64,000 nucleotides of DNA, taken from Nitzschia sp. pyKryTriq1. Taxonomy: Eukaryota; Bacillariophyta; Bacillariophyceae; Bacillariales; Bacillariaceae. Location of the stretch: assembly GCA_956465555.1 (NCBI GenBank), contig OY101124.1, positions 1,178,001-1,242,000 on the forward strand. Reading direction: 5' to 3'. Below are positions 39,501-48,914 of this stretch, piece by piece. The number at the start of each line of letters is the position of its first letter. Position 1 is the first letter of the stretch. Below the pieces are notes generated by a model. The model saw nothing but the letters and a program-made list of their open reading frames with translations, was not told the origin of the DNA and made no database searches. Made by a program: the position numbers and the translations under genes.

Positions 39501-39750
39501 GCTGGAAGATGCGCACCAGTACCGAATGTCATATACTCAATCCAAGGCGGCGCAAGAACTTTCGGGGGTCGAAACGGAAACACGGGCGGCTCTGGAACGG
39601 AATGCGGAATTAGAACGGCTCTTGGCAGAAATGACCGAATACGTCAATGCCAAGGAGATGCAACTCGACACAATGAAGCAGGTTAATGAGCAATTGCAAG
39701 AAGAACTTCACTCGTTGGCTCGGGCCAATTTCGGAAAGAACGAAGTCTAG
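36595..39750 (+). CDS. Coiled-coil protein with AIR9-like segment and NT-C2 (EEIG1/EHBP1-type) domain
   Basis: 1051 residues in one exon from the ATG at 36595. An N-terminal segment (DDDASYSYVRLKF) is followed by acidic low complexity. An Ig-like stretch then reads WSFQWYRSSF, EWIPLEGATSAAF and ATLIGRKLRCIVTIEP, which fits the A9-type repeat of AIR9-like proteins. From ~482 comes GRQFRIEISIAMPC through LMALGVANYTGKPAALDAVT, resembling the N-terminal C2 domain of EEIG1/EHBP1 proteins. From ~685 to the end it is a long coiled coil (VVALERELDFMRSKLARKDK onward). Such architecture suits a membrane- or cytoskeleton-associated tether. Domain calls are by eye and the C2 boundary is approximate. The stop is only 12 bp before the next frame. 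Confidence 0.75.
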   Translation: MSLRSHSPTIFDQMFVVNSATAAAAPLKTHSSMWPASSPKDDDASYSYVRLKFSDFVDLQTRLVLLPRVEEEGRGAVVASFEEAEQANPAAPAAGDASKENSLSRPHQNTAEPSEEHRDEGEDERATSKKSLEGYSFVGLDSKQEDWSEKEFTDILALLREEPTPLTLVFAVSKTASTETSSEQPTSENEAPEESSSSPDGTAAALTPASASAENSEQPAQQAAAKASSGFTSQESLQVGMSVLSSWGMRVRAQATEAASNISTVAKERAKNFQSPLTEGPAGHGKTSANNTKPCNIFIQTSVGAFVPVAVAQSKVTTSSLLLVRKSATEAAPTSGWSFQWYRSSFANETWVDETASLASGASRSTTSSSGTVQETSSPNTGEEIEWIPLEGATSAAFQPNATLIGRKLRCIVTIEPEDPASSDESEEDSDLASIEAAHEVCEINGVVSADGTLFNASRQALARGAKFGGLKGRGNAAGRQFRIEISIAMPCKKRSRLTTSSVLIYQMSGQDSVCLTENPILHATAHVPASTPKFMDLEIAVSPESVLSALCTEGLLQLETPNRLARESFLMALGVANYTGKPAALDAVTVLFKDEAPQKAQVLRSLVDEEVSVSSASCASSVRSQGSAYKSTRAQSPTSPLGPLISPIATINTPCSPTQSWALSPDRSLPETPESVAAATTSTMEEENRVVALERELDFMRSKLARKDKVVSELQRKIAQSDAAHEQTRQSLNCCQKDLTQSKAEQDRLSQSLQKAESYVKSYEAKTLRLEGDHAQKVSNLEGRIQSQSSKVADLEKANRSLQNEKAVLQAAVEARESKLTRMAELQSSFEELSAKVAQHDALRNELETSQKRYEEMQQDLRKVESVEQECRNELASTKQSIEKLTAQVDEERKRVISCRAQLDPLQKKIQQLKGERNSYKQKNESLSKEVSRLCRNGRTVKEIEKIVADHQALLEEVETLRKQKKKALEDAHQYRMSYTQSKAAQELSGVETETRAALERNAELERLLAEMTEYVNAKEMQLDTMKQVNEQLQEELHSLARANFGKNEV

Positions 39751-39762
39751 CTCTATGAAGAA

Positions 39763-40327
39763 ATGGGGATCTGGGACGCATTAGATCAAGACCGCGAGAT
39801 GAAGCAGGCACCAAGAGCATCTCCTTCGGCCGGGCTCCATCCCGACTGCAGCTTTCACAGACTTGTGTTTCTCGTATACATCTTGATGGTAGGTGGGGGT
39901 ATAGCGGCTAGCCTTGTGTTTTTGTTGGACGATGATGAGACCCCACGGGCGACCCCAACATCAGCTATGGATGATATCAATCTAGACAGTCGCGACTTCT
40001 CGGATTCTGCGATGCCTCGTATGATGAACCCATCGGTTCATGCACTATTCGCAACCAATCACTTTGAACTTGTTTGGCTTTCTACTGCGAACGACTATGA
40101 GTTCAGCGAGTCCGCTAGAAGGGAACGATATGCACTTGCGAGCCTTTTCATTTTGGCACAGAAGGGGCGAGTCATGGGCTCAGTCGGACAACTGGCTTTC
40201 AGAATCATCGTATGTGTGCAGTTGGTTCGGAGTCACGTGCATTGCATCCAAGAACAACGGGACTATTGCGACAAAGACCAGCAAAACTAATACTTGTGCT
40301 ATACTGTACTGTACGAATACTACTTGA
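39763..40327 (+). pseudogene. Truncated, frameshifted transmembrane LRR receptor-like gene
   Basis: From the ATG at 39763 the first frame gives a cytosolic start, a transmembrane helix (LVFLVYILMVGGGIAASLVFLL) and the cap-region lead RRERYALASLFIL. Near 40165-40175 the continuation jumps frame to ESWAQSDNWLSESSYVCSWF, then GVTCIASKNNGTIATK. That is the standard cap (W-x-NW-x-C-x-W-GVxC) preceding leucine-rich repeats in diatom LRR proteins, as in the intact gene at 57920-60662. No LRR follows: the sequence runs directly into the tandem repeat at 40290, where the second frame stops (40325-40327). One net base change and the loss of all LRRs make a functional product unlikely. A sequencing error would not explain the missing repeats. 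Confidence 0.75.
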
Positions 40328-40600
40328 CGAAGGAGGATACGATAGCAACCGCACCGCCGACGACGAAAATACTTGTGCTCTACTGTACTGTACGAATACT
40401 ACTTGACAAAGGAGGATACGATAGCAACCGCACCGCCGACGACGAAAATACATGTGCTCTACTGTACTGTACGAATACTTGACGAAGGAGGCTACGATAG
40501 CAATCGCACCGCCGACGACGAAAATACTTGTGCTGTACTGTACTGCACGAATACTTGACGAAGGAGGCTACGATAGCAATCGCACCGCCGACGACGAAAC
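40290..40600. repeat. 79-bp tandem repeat, four units
   Basis: Units begin ATACTTGTGC (or ATACATGTGC) at 40290, 40369, 40448 and 40524. Each contains CTGTACTGTACGAATACT, AGGAGG-TACGATAGCAA and CGCACCGCCGACGACGAAA. The later units have lost 3 bp (GAATACTACTTG to GAATACTTG). Units are ~95% alike, so the expansion is recent. Confidence 0.92.
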
Positions 40601-42238
40601 GAAGAAAGAGGATATGATAGCAACAAACGACCACATCGTTCACGGAAGACAGTGAAACATCATACTCCGGTAGCAATCAAATACTACTATTAGAAGAATA
40701 CAGCTATATTTCTATCATTATTCCATCGCTGCGTCAAACACTTCCGACACCCCCGCTAGTATAGAAAGTGGCACACCGCCAAACCAACTTACCCGCGTGA
40801 TGATCAAGTCCATGGTCAAGCGCCTCTTCCATCGCAAGTGTTTGTCAGTAGATTTTTTTAATTGTGGCTGCACGGAACCGCACCATTTCTGATGCGGGTC
40901 CATGGGGGGACGTAAAGTAGCATGTCATACGAGCTGTTCGGACGGGGCTGTGGGCAACCCAAAACTGTCCGGCTCTCAACGCGCTTTCTCCGGAACCCCA
41001 AACCGGCTCCTCCCACATCAAACGACCTGACAAAGTCGCTCGACGCTTACGGGAATCTTTCAACTTTACCACAATTTCTACTATACACAGCACGGAAGGG
41101 AGGCTCACACTCAGAGACGCGATCAACACGCGGGTGGGCTGGTCCAGCGGCGCGGCAACCTCAATTCCAACAGGGATGACGAAAATGACCGAAGTCAAAA
41201 TAATGATCCCAAAATGAGCGGAAAAGTGAGGATGATGCGAGGGCTTTCTGTCGAGTTCGGATCGATCCAAGATCAACTGTAACGGTATTTTGTCTACTGC
41301 GGAGCGTAGGATTGAACGAAGGTAGTGATCGTTTCTCGTCGAAATGGCAAACGACCGTGGCAACGGTGTTCGGGCGGCCAACTGTACGGGCGGACGTAGA
41401 AAGTGAAGGGTGTCGCCGGTCGTTTTTCTTCAAATTTGGACATCTCTCACATGATGATTTAATGCAACGGTGAGAGGGTGGAGTATGTAGCACTTTTACT
41501 GCTACCGGTACTGCATCATGTTGTGTGTCAAGGAAGAAACCGATGCTTTTGAGATGCTTTTGAGTTCGAAACAGATCAGCACACGGATGAGTTCGGCCAT
41601 TTTGAAAAATCGGTCGATTATTTTGTATATCGGCGCTTGTGCTCCTCGCACGCATCGGAATCGCACGCACGCGCCTCGCTGAGGCGACCTGCCGCCGATG
41701 CGAGAGACAAAGGAGGCAAATCATCGTACCGATAGTACGAGTACTACTTGTAGAGTAGTCTACTCACCACTCGTACCACCGTCAGGATCCAGCCACCATC
41801 GAGATCAGCAGCACTGTGCGATCCAACTAGCGACAGTCCAGCCGCAATGCTGCGGAGTCTACCACAGCCGCACCTACCGGTACAGTGTACTGGTACTGTA
41901 CTCGTACAGACAAGACCATGGTGGGGAGTGCTCTATAGTACCCCGAGGACACTGTTAGTATCTAGTACCCCTGCGGCTCCTCCTTCTGGATCAAGTCGAG
42001 TTGGTCGCTTGGGGGGCAGTCTGTTTTTTTTTTTAAAAATTGGCGAAGGCCGACCCGCCGGCCGCGCGACACCGCGAATGGAGAGATGCGATAATACAAG
42101 TGACAAGCAACTCACACATACGGCACACAGCAAACAATCATTATCTCTTTTGAATTCTTTGACATTCAAGAAAAGAAGAACACCTCTGAAGCCTATCTGA
42201 TATTGTAGTAAGACTACTGTAAGGTCCAATCCTCGCAA
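40601..42238. other. Gap with a possible gene fragment on the minus strand
   Basis: On the minus strand about 41381-40845 is an open stretch without any ATG near its start. It reads HFGIIILTSVIFVIPVGIEV, then AAPLDQPTRVLIASLSVSLP and SVLCIVEIVVKLKDSRK: two membrane-like helices. A GTAAGC follows KDSR and a GTAAGT lies near 40793, so it could be an exon or a decayed gene. I could not build a complete model. The rest has GTAC palindromes (about 41875-41915) and no gene. Confidence 0.35.
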
Positions 42239-42937
42239 ATGAGATCAGAGCAAGAGGATTACCCGGCGCCAGAGGAGCTTCCTTACGTGGAAGATGTCGC
42301 GAAGACACTGGCGCCCTACTGGAGTGTCTATGTGTTTCGAGGGATATTGATGACTCCCTTTGGGCTCTTCTTTTTGTTCAATCCAGATCAGAGTTTGAAG
42401 GTTCTTGCGAATGTGTTGGGGGCGCTGCTATTGATCGAAGGCGGGATCTATCTCATCCAAGCCTTAATGGTAGGCTTTCGGACACAATCTGATTCGATGC
42501 TCTGCACGTACATTGCTGGCTTTATCGCGAGTCTATCCATCGGCCTTGCCATCATTTCCTATCCACATGAGACAGCAGACATTCTCCTAATTTGCGCTGC
42601 GATATGGTTTATCCTTATTGGAATTATCCAGCTCTTGGTGGCTTGGATCTTCCGGGCGGCAGAGGTTCGTGGAGGATCGGATCTGATGATCGGCGTCGTG
42701 GGTTTACTCTATCTCATTTTGGGCTTCCTATTTCTGGCAAATCTAAATGGAAGTGTCAGGTTTCTGATCCGAATTCTTGGGGTCGTAGTCACTCTCTTTG
42801 GACTTCAGCTGGTTTATTTGGGTCTACGGCTCCGATATCTCATATCCATTGCCGATGAACCAAGTGTCGTCGACGTGTATGTGGCCGCAAGCCCAAACAA
42901 TCAGGAGGAAAGTAATCGGTTGTCGGGTGTTGTATAG
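42239..42937 (+). CDS. HdeD-like (DUF308) membrane protein
   Basis: 232 residues from the ATG at 42239. There are six hydrophobic helices in three pairs, with the HdeD-style repeat pattern: YVFRGILMTPFGLFFLFNPD, LKVLANVLGALLLIEGGIYL, IAGFIASLSIGLAIISYP, LLICAAIWFILIGIIQLLVA, MIGVVGLLYLILGFLFLAN and IRILGVVVTLFGLQLVYLGL. The RGILMTPFGLFFLFNPDQSL start strongly resembles bacterial HdeD/DUF308 proteins. HdeD in enterobacteria is linked to acid resistance at high cell density, but eukaryotic relatives are uncharacterised. No presequence or catalytic motif is seen. Bacterial-like family membership hints at old transfer, yet its base usage does not stand out by eye. Confidence 0.8.
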   Translation: MRSEQEDYPAPEELPYVEDVAKTLAPYWSVYVFRGILMTPFGLFFLFNPDQSLKVLANVLGALLLIEGGIYLIQALMVGFRTQSDSMLCTYIAGFIASLSIGLAIISYPHETADILLICAAIWFILIGIIQLLVAWIFRAAEVRGGSDLMIGVVGLLYLILGFLFLANLNGSVRFLIRILGVVVTLFGLQLVYLGLRLRYLISIADEPSVVDVYVAASPNNQEESNRLSGVV

Positions 42938-43647
42938 AAACGTAGAACAGGAAGATGTGTATGGATGGGCTGTACTCGTATAGGTGAAATTCGATTTATC
43001 AGGGCGTTTTGTATTCTATTTTATTTGCAGAGAAGTAGTAGCAATGAGGAGGAGGAGGAGTCTAGAGATAGAAACACTTCAGCACCTCCTCCTTCCCAAC
43101 ATTAATATCCAAGGAGAAATAGCACCGACGCTTGATCCAGTGCTGATGGTAGCGGCGAGGTTTGAGGTTTGACCATGCCGCTTGTAAAGCAGCCCTCGAA
43201 AAATGTTCTGCGACAATGGGAATGGAGTCAACAAGACTCGCAAGTGCCGGTGGTCTACTACTAGTCGAGAGAGAGAGAGAGAGAGAGAGAGCATACGTAG
43301 GACTCTTTTAAAAATCGACATTAAAATTACAACATCTGCTTGGGTCGTCAGCACAGGCCCATGAGTATGTACTTTTTTAAAACACACGCGACATACAGTC
43401 AGAGGCCGCCACGACGCTGACAATATCACTATCCATGTCGACAAAACTTTCAGTCCAGGTGAAACAGGAGGGGCCAACCAAGGACTCAGCTAAAACCTCC
43501 AGCAGTATGGCGCTGTCGTTTCGCCAGACCATAGACGGGCCAATCGAATCGGGATGGCTAGTTCTGATACTGAATACTGACTGCAGTAGTGTTCGCAGTA
43601 CGTACAATAAGAACTCCAAGCTCTGCGTATTGTATTTTCAATTGCCT
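42938..43647. other. Intergenic gap
   Basis: A GA microsatellite lies at about 43263-43291. No gene was recognised. Confidence 0.45.
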
Positions 43648-44188
43648 CTATTCTTCCTTTTTGCGCTGCTTACTTTTCTTCCCTCTAGACATTGCAGCTC
43701 TTCCTTTCGCTGCTTCTTCTTCCGTGTCGTATTCATGGACCACAACCACTTCTTCTTCCCTTACAATGTCGCCACCAATCAAAAAGCTGATCACCCGTCC
43801 AATAAGGACTAAAAACGCCATCGCAATAACGATGACTAAGATCCTCAAGAAGAACAAAAATAATTTGCTCCCCAAATTTTTGTCATCCCTCGTCATTTCC
43901 GCTACCTTGATCGCAAACGGCTTAAAATGTTGTGCGAGTGCCTGAGCCTGCCGCACAGTCCATCCGCCCCATGTCGTCTGTCTCCAAATCTGTACGAAAG
44001 TAAAAGAGAAAATAACGAGATATGTTAGTCTGGAAGGCTACCACTAACTTTTGCTGCGACATTGCTTCGATATCGCACTACATCCTCACCTCATGTTCGT
44101 TAAACATTCTCGCATCCCTGGCAGCCGCTTCCTCAGCAGCCGCTAGGTTGTCAATGTACGAGCCAAAATCGTCCTCTGAATCGACCAT
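43648..44188 (-). CDS. Small single-helix membrane protein, two exons
   Basis: Exon 1 is 44188-44090 and exon 2 is 43989-43648, with an intron at 43990-44089 (100 bp; GTGAGG donor, pyrimidine-rich CGTACAG acceptor), giving 146 residues. Exon 1 reads MVDSEDDFGSYIDNLAAAEE and ends FNEHE. Exon 2 continues IWRQTTWGGWTVRQAQALAQ in frame, which rescues the first part of an otherwise ATG-less frame. One strong hydrophobic helix (LFLFFLRILVIVIAMAFLVL) sits mid-protein, followed by an acidic patch and a Lys-rich tail ending KKSKQRKKEE. I recognise no family. The clean splice sites, phase-0 join and codon-like composition support a real gene; function is unknown. Confidence 0.7.
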
Positions 44189-45196
44189 GGTAATGGTTTA
44201 CTTCTATCTTTTCCTATGGGGGTACTTTCCGTAACGCCCAACTGCAATTGAAATAGATCGCCTGGGAGAAAATGCAACCAATTGGGAATGCGAGAAATGA
44301 GGACGACGCACCGTCGATGATGATGATCGAATGGGATCCTTCGTCGACTTGGTTCTGTACTCGTATGTACAGTACCGGTAGAGGAGTCTACCGGTACCAT
44401 ACCAGGTTTGTTGTGCAAGCCGGGTGCCGGGGTCTGGGGCGAGACAGTCAGTCAGTACTTCGTCATTGTCAAAGATTCGACCCAAGCTACAGCAAGATTC
44501 TTCCCTTCAGTACAGTACGTACAATACTATACGGTAGAGTTCAAAGCCGAGTGGATCCAGTTAGTCTAATCTGGGGGCGATCATCATCATACGCTGTATG
44601 ATACAGCATACTTGTACACCTACGTACAGTACTGTACTTGTACCGGTCTACCGAATGAACAGGCCCTTATTATTTCCCCCTTTTGTTCAAACCCTTCCGG
44701 TAGATGGCGAGTACCTGGTACCTGGTACCTGGTACCTGGTACTTTACCAGTAGCACTCTCTGCTATGCTATGCTATGCTCTCTACCGGTAGACGACAGAG
44801 GTATGAGTAATATACAAAGTAGCGAACAGATTTATCATAAACTGCTCATAGTGCACTGTAGTACGCACAATGTTTGAAAGTAGTATTCCTACGTAGTCTC
44901 TGTTCATTCTATCAGCTTGGTAGATTGGGCAACATGCCATAACAATAAATTTCACCGCATATCTTTCAAGATTTACAGCACGCTACTTGCAATAACGAGG
45001 AAAGTGCAAAGGTAGGTCCCAGCCCGCATGCCTTCGTCTCGCGTAGCAGCACCAAGAATGCGAATGGCTGCATTGTTCCAATCCTGAAAAAATCCCAGTA
45101 CTCTACTGTACTAGCCCATGATTCACCATCTTCAACAACCCAATACTATTGCAGGAAACATTCCGCATGTCTATCGTGGCTCTACGGTATCCATCC
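44189..45196. other. Intergenic gap rich in GTACC repeats
   Basis: A GTACCTG array (44711-44742), TATGC repeats (44761-44778) and CGGTA/GTAC strings are present. No gene was recognised. Confidence 0.5.
44711..44742. repeat. 7-bp GTACCTG tandem array
   Basis: Four and a half units of GTACCTG. Because the unit overlaps CAGGTACCTG, each junction is itself palindromic. It is an extreme case of the GTAC motif bias of the intergenic DNA. Confidence 0.9.
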
Positions 45197-48100
45197 TTAG
45201 GATCTTCGGCCGCGCTTGCGTTTAGCGGTGTCCTTCAGCACAACCATCCGCCGTTTCCTATTGCTATTAGGAGCCGTTTCATCGACAAAATCGAATACCG
45301 GAGACGAAGCATCATTTACGACACCTTCTCGTGATCGCTTGCCACAAGAAGAACCCTGATGGCGAGAAGCTACGCTCATCGCGCTTTGAGAAGGCATGGG
45401 AGTCGCTGCCGGTGGGGAGTCGACCTCACAGTCCGACGACCAGGAAGGAGGAACCCTTCCTGTGCCTGACTTTCGACTAGTTTTGCCATATCTGGAGCGG
45501 CGACGAGATAAGATCTTGTTATCGTCTTCGTCGTCGGAAGATGAGAGAGACAATATATCGTCTCGCTTTCGTTTCTGATTGCTGCGCGTTCCTACGCGAC
45601 CTCGTTGAAGATGACTCTTCGATGTGGAGGCGATATCGCTGGGCGGTAGCGGAGGGTTGCCGTTCTTTGTTAGTAGTGTCGTCTGCTTGGATTTGGGAAA
45701 CGGAGTAGCACGCTCAAGTACCGACGGCGCAACGCTGAGATTGTAGTCATTCCCTCTTCGGTTTCGTGCCCTACTCCAATGTTTTTGATCTTGGCTGTTT
45801 TCTTTGCCTTCTTGGATTGGTTGAGTCGTTTTTCGAGCACCACTCGCAATGTTAGTGAATCTACTGCTGACGAGCTCAAGGTCGTCATCGTCGTCACTAT
45901 CGCTCTCGCTCTCGCAAAGTTGTTCGTACCGGAGCATACTTCGCTCTTGAAAGTTCTGCTTTATGACAGTTGTCGTAGTTCGGTGGCGACGACTCGCTGG
46001 TAGGTCGACCGACAGTATAGTATTGTCACATGGCAAACAATTCCTTGTTGTGGTATCGGCGACGCGAGAGATCGTCACTTTCGGATGCAGACCTGAAGGG
46101 CTTTGGTCCGACGAGCGCCTGGAATATCCCAACTTGGTCGGTGGTTTCCCATCGGAAGTAGTCGTCGGACGCGTCCCATTCTGACCGTACACCAATTCCA
46201 GTGATCGCCTCCCGGTGTTAGCCGTCTCCTCACCGTCGTCATCGTCAGAGTAAATGTCCAGATCGATGTAGCTCTTGCCTTTCCCTCGACGTTGACGACG
46301 GGCTAGTACCTTCATCCTGCTCCCTGGTGCCGACATTGATTCATCGCCATCATCATCATCGTCGTCGTCGTCCAAACCAAGTGCTTCATCAAGCGTCCTT
46401 TTGGATTTTCTAGGCCGTGATTTGCCTTTGTTTTCATCTAGCAAGGAACGAACAGTACCGGTACCGCTGCTAGCAGAAGGGTGAGGCTTATAGCCCTCGT
46501 GTTGGGCTTGACCACTTGAAATCCGATTGGCAAGACGAGAACTCAAAAGCTCGTTGCCCTCGCTGTCACTGTCGCTATCCAAAAGACTCCACACACCACC
46601 ACTTTTGTTGCTTGTGGCCCGAACCTTATCAGCGCCGATCACGCTTTTCGAAGATTTGGTGGAATCGACAGATACGTGCACCTCGTGATTTTTTCGAGAC
46701 GAGGGCGGAGAAGAGGTCCTTCGTCTCGAATCATTGCCCAGTGAAATCCTGGAAGTTTCTTTTGCTTGAGTTATTCTTGCCCCAGCATTGGAACGAGTCG
46801 CTTGGAGAACTGCGGAAATCATCGGTTCTTCGTCCGAGCTGGAATCCTCGGACAAGGACGCACCGTGAGTTGGCTTCCTTGACAAAGAAGTGTCACACTG
46901 CAGAGTAGATGCACCACCAGAAGTATTCCATTCTGATGGAGATTTTGCCTTGGTATCCTGGATAGAAGAGACTAGTTTGGTTCGGCCGAAATCCTTGCGA
47001 GAGGGCAGTCGAGCGGTACTCGATCGGGGAAGCATACTGCTCGCAATCTCACGGCTCGGAGGAGCCTTTGCAGCCGATGTCGAAATAGGAGTGCCAGAAC
47101 AGTCCTTTGAGAGGGGAGTCGAGGAGTGATTGTTTTGTTTCGAAAATGACAAAAAACCACCACCATCCGTCTTTGCTGCTATGGTGGTTGGCTTCTTCGT
47201 AGGTTGCCTCTCCCACGGCGGTTTGTACTCGGAATAAAAGGGAATATTCTGCGTGCACAGCATAGTATCCTCGTCATCTTCGTTCTCCGTATCGGACAGG
47301 GATGGTTGCTGTACTTTTCTACTAGTGATCTCCTTTGCAAGGAGTGGCGGGCTATCCTTCTCCTGCATCTTGCTGCTAGGAATGCTGCGGGAATTTCCGG
47401 CGGCTCTTGCTTTGGTGGTGGCCAGCCGAAGGGTGTTCGGTAGCGACTGCTTTCGAAAAATCGGTACAGAAATGGAAGAATCATCACTTTGATTGCCCTT
47501 GACATCTTGTTCGGAGCTGCTAGAGCTAGAGGAGTCGTCAGAGAGAGAAAGCCTCTTGGAGGTGCTTCGTTGTCGACTACTCGAAGAAGCGGCCACCGTA
47601 CTGGTAGTGCGAGTTGTTGTAGTACTCGACTTTGGTTTCTTGGAGGCAGGTGGTCCACCTCTAGTCAATTTCAAAGCACGACCACTTACAGAAATTCTGC
47701 CTGCTGAAGTAGATAGGGACGATTCCGTATCACTACTTGTCGACGAGTGATTGGATTCTGGGGGGCGCTTGGTTCCAGTCACCGAAGGAAACAAACCCAG
47801 CGAAGATTCTTTGCTCGTGGTAGAAGAACGCCCCATGGTACTTTCCAAAGTCCGAGCTCGTTGGGCCTTTGTAGACGACGGCATTGGTAATCGACCTGCA
47901 TATGCTCGGACCGCATCTCTTTCCAAACGCTGCATGGCGCCCTTGACTTTGGCGGCGCGGTTTTGCATCACAGAAGCAAGGAGTGTCTTGTTGCTCTGCT
48001 TGGACGCTTTGAGCAAGAAACTCGAGATAAGTTTTCGTCGTCCCGGATGTGGCCGCACCTGACCTTTGTAGAATTCGCCGACCCTCTGAATAAAGGTGTC

Positions 48101-48412
48101 CCATGGTAAGGATTCGCAATTGTCAAGGACCAAGGGAAAGTCGGCTTGCGTGGGATCCACACCGATGACTGTGGCCCGTCGTTCGCCGTGGGCGGCGCCA
48201 GCGGTGAAGATGGGGCTGGTGTACGCAATCACATCTCCAGCCCGAAGTGGCTCACGAGCCTTTTGACGCCCTGGACTTTCAAAGCAAATGCCGCTGTCAC
48301 TGCTGTCCGAATCATTGCGGATTTTCTCGTCACAGGAAAAGTCCAGCGCATACGGCACTTCGAGCTCTGAAGAACCGTCCGAAGAAGAAGAAGAAGACGA
48401 CGAATCCTCCAT
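45197..48412 (-). CDS. Long Ser/Arg-rich disordered protein, probably nuclear
   Basis: 1071 residues in one exon from the ATG at 48412. The only globular-looking part is near the N-terminus (residues ~50-140): REPLRAGDVIAYTSPIFTAG, RRATVIGVDP, PLVLDNCESLPWDTFIQRVG and then a helical KLISSFLLKASKQSNKTLLA. The rest is Ser/Lys/Arg-rich with acidic patches (DDDDDDDDGDES) and many basic clusters (RRQRRGKGKSY, the C-terminal KDTAKRKRGRRS) that look like nuclear localisation signals. It resembles chromatin- or RNA-associated scaffold proteins in composition only. No known domain was identified. Length and an intact frame over 3.2 kb make it a secure gene despite low complexity. Confidence 0.8.
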   Translation of the reverse strand: MEDSSSSSSSSDGSSELEVPYALDFSCDEKIRNDSDSSDSGICFESPGRQKAREPLRAGDVIAYTSPIFTAGAAHGERRATVIGVDPTQADFPLVLDNCESLPWDTFIQRVGEFYKGQVRPHPGRRKLISSFLLKASKQSNKTLLASVMQNRAAKVKGAMQRLERDAVRAYAGRLPMPSSTKAQRARTLESTMGRSSTTSKESSLGLFPSVTGTKRPPESNHSSTSSDTESSLSTSAGRISVSGRALKLTRGGPPASKKPKSSTTTTRTTSTVAASSSSRQRSTSKRLSLSDDSSSSSSSEQDVKGNQSDDSSISVPIFRKQSLPNTLRLATTKARAAGNSRSIPSSKMQEKDSPPLLAKEITSRKVQQPSLSDTENEDDEDTMLCTQNIPFYSEYKPPWERQPTKKPTTIAAKTDGGGFLSFSKQNNHSSTPLSKDCSGTPISTSAAKAPPSREIASSMLPRSSTARLPSRKDFGRTKLVSSIQDTKAKSPSEWNTSGGASTLQCDTSLSRKPTHGASLSEDSSSDEEPMISAVLQATRSNAGARITQAKETSRISLGNDSRRRTSSPPSSRKNHEVHVSVDSTKSSKSVIGADKVRATSNKSGGVWSLLDSDSDSEGNELLSSRLANRISSGQAQHEGYKPHPSASSGTGTVRSLLDENKGKSRPRKSKRTLDEALGLDDDDDDDDGDESMSAPGSRMKVLARRQRRGKGKSYIDLDIYSDDDDGEETANTGRRSLELVYGQNGTRPTTTSDGKPPTKLGYSRRSSDQSPSGLHPKVTISRVADTTTRNCLPCDNTILSVDLPASRRHRTTTTVIKQNFQERSMLRYEQLCESESDSDDDDDLELVSSRFTNIASGARKTTQPIQEGKENSQDQKHWSRARNRRGNDYNLSVAPSVLERATPFPKSKQTTLLTKNGNPPLPPSDIASTSKSHLQRGRVGTRSNQKRKRDDILSLSSSDDEDDNKILSRRRSRYGKTSRKSGTGRVPPSWSSDCEVDSPPAATPMPSQSAMSVASRHQGSSCGKRSREGVVNDASSPVFDFVDETAPNSNRKRRMVVLKDTAKRKRGRRS

Positions 48413-48914
48413 GATTGCGGTGCTGTGAACTGGATTTCAAAAAACTCGTGCTTGCTCACTCCGAGGACTATTGTATGCGAAGATGAGGTGCGGTGCGACT
48501 GCACTCTCAATGTCTATGGGAAGGGATGGGACAACTTGCGCCGGCGGTAGAAATGAAGATGGAGGGCCATGGCCGCGGGGGCTGATTTTTGTTGTCGAGG
48601 AGGATGAGAGCACGACACGAACGAGTGCCGTAGTCGCCACGTAGAAAATCTATTGTGGGGTGAAACTTCGCGCCATCTCAAAATGTGTTCGACCCCCACG
48701 ACTATAAGTGTCGTCTATCCTCTGTATCCTCTACTACTGTATCGTTACAAGTACCAGTACTGGTACCTCTAGACTAGGAGACTAATAATTCAAGATAATT
48801 CAAGAAGCATGAGCACGAACTAGAGATTATTCTGGTCTACAGCACTTCTGCATCTACTATACGGAGTATTCCCTATCTATAACAATGTCTTGCGTGCGTG
48901 GAGCCAGAGCGCTT
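48413..48914. other. Gap between two minus-strand genes
   Basis: It contains CTACTACTG and GTACCAGTACTGGTACC (a palindrome near 48748-48766). No gene was recognised. Confidence 0.45.

Noticed and set aside
41161-41724. 187-residue minus-strand frame
   Set aside because: Overlaps in another frame the membrane-like stretch at 40845-41381, has Arg/Ser/His-rich shadow composition and no recognisable domain.
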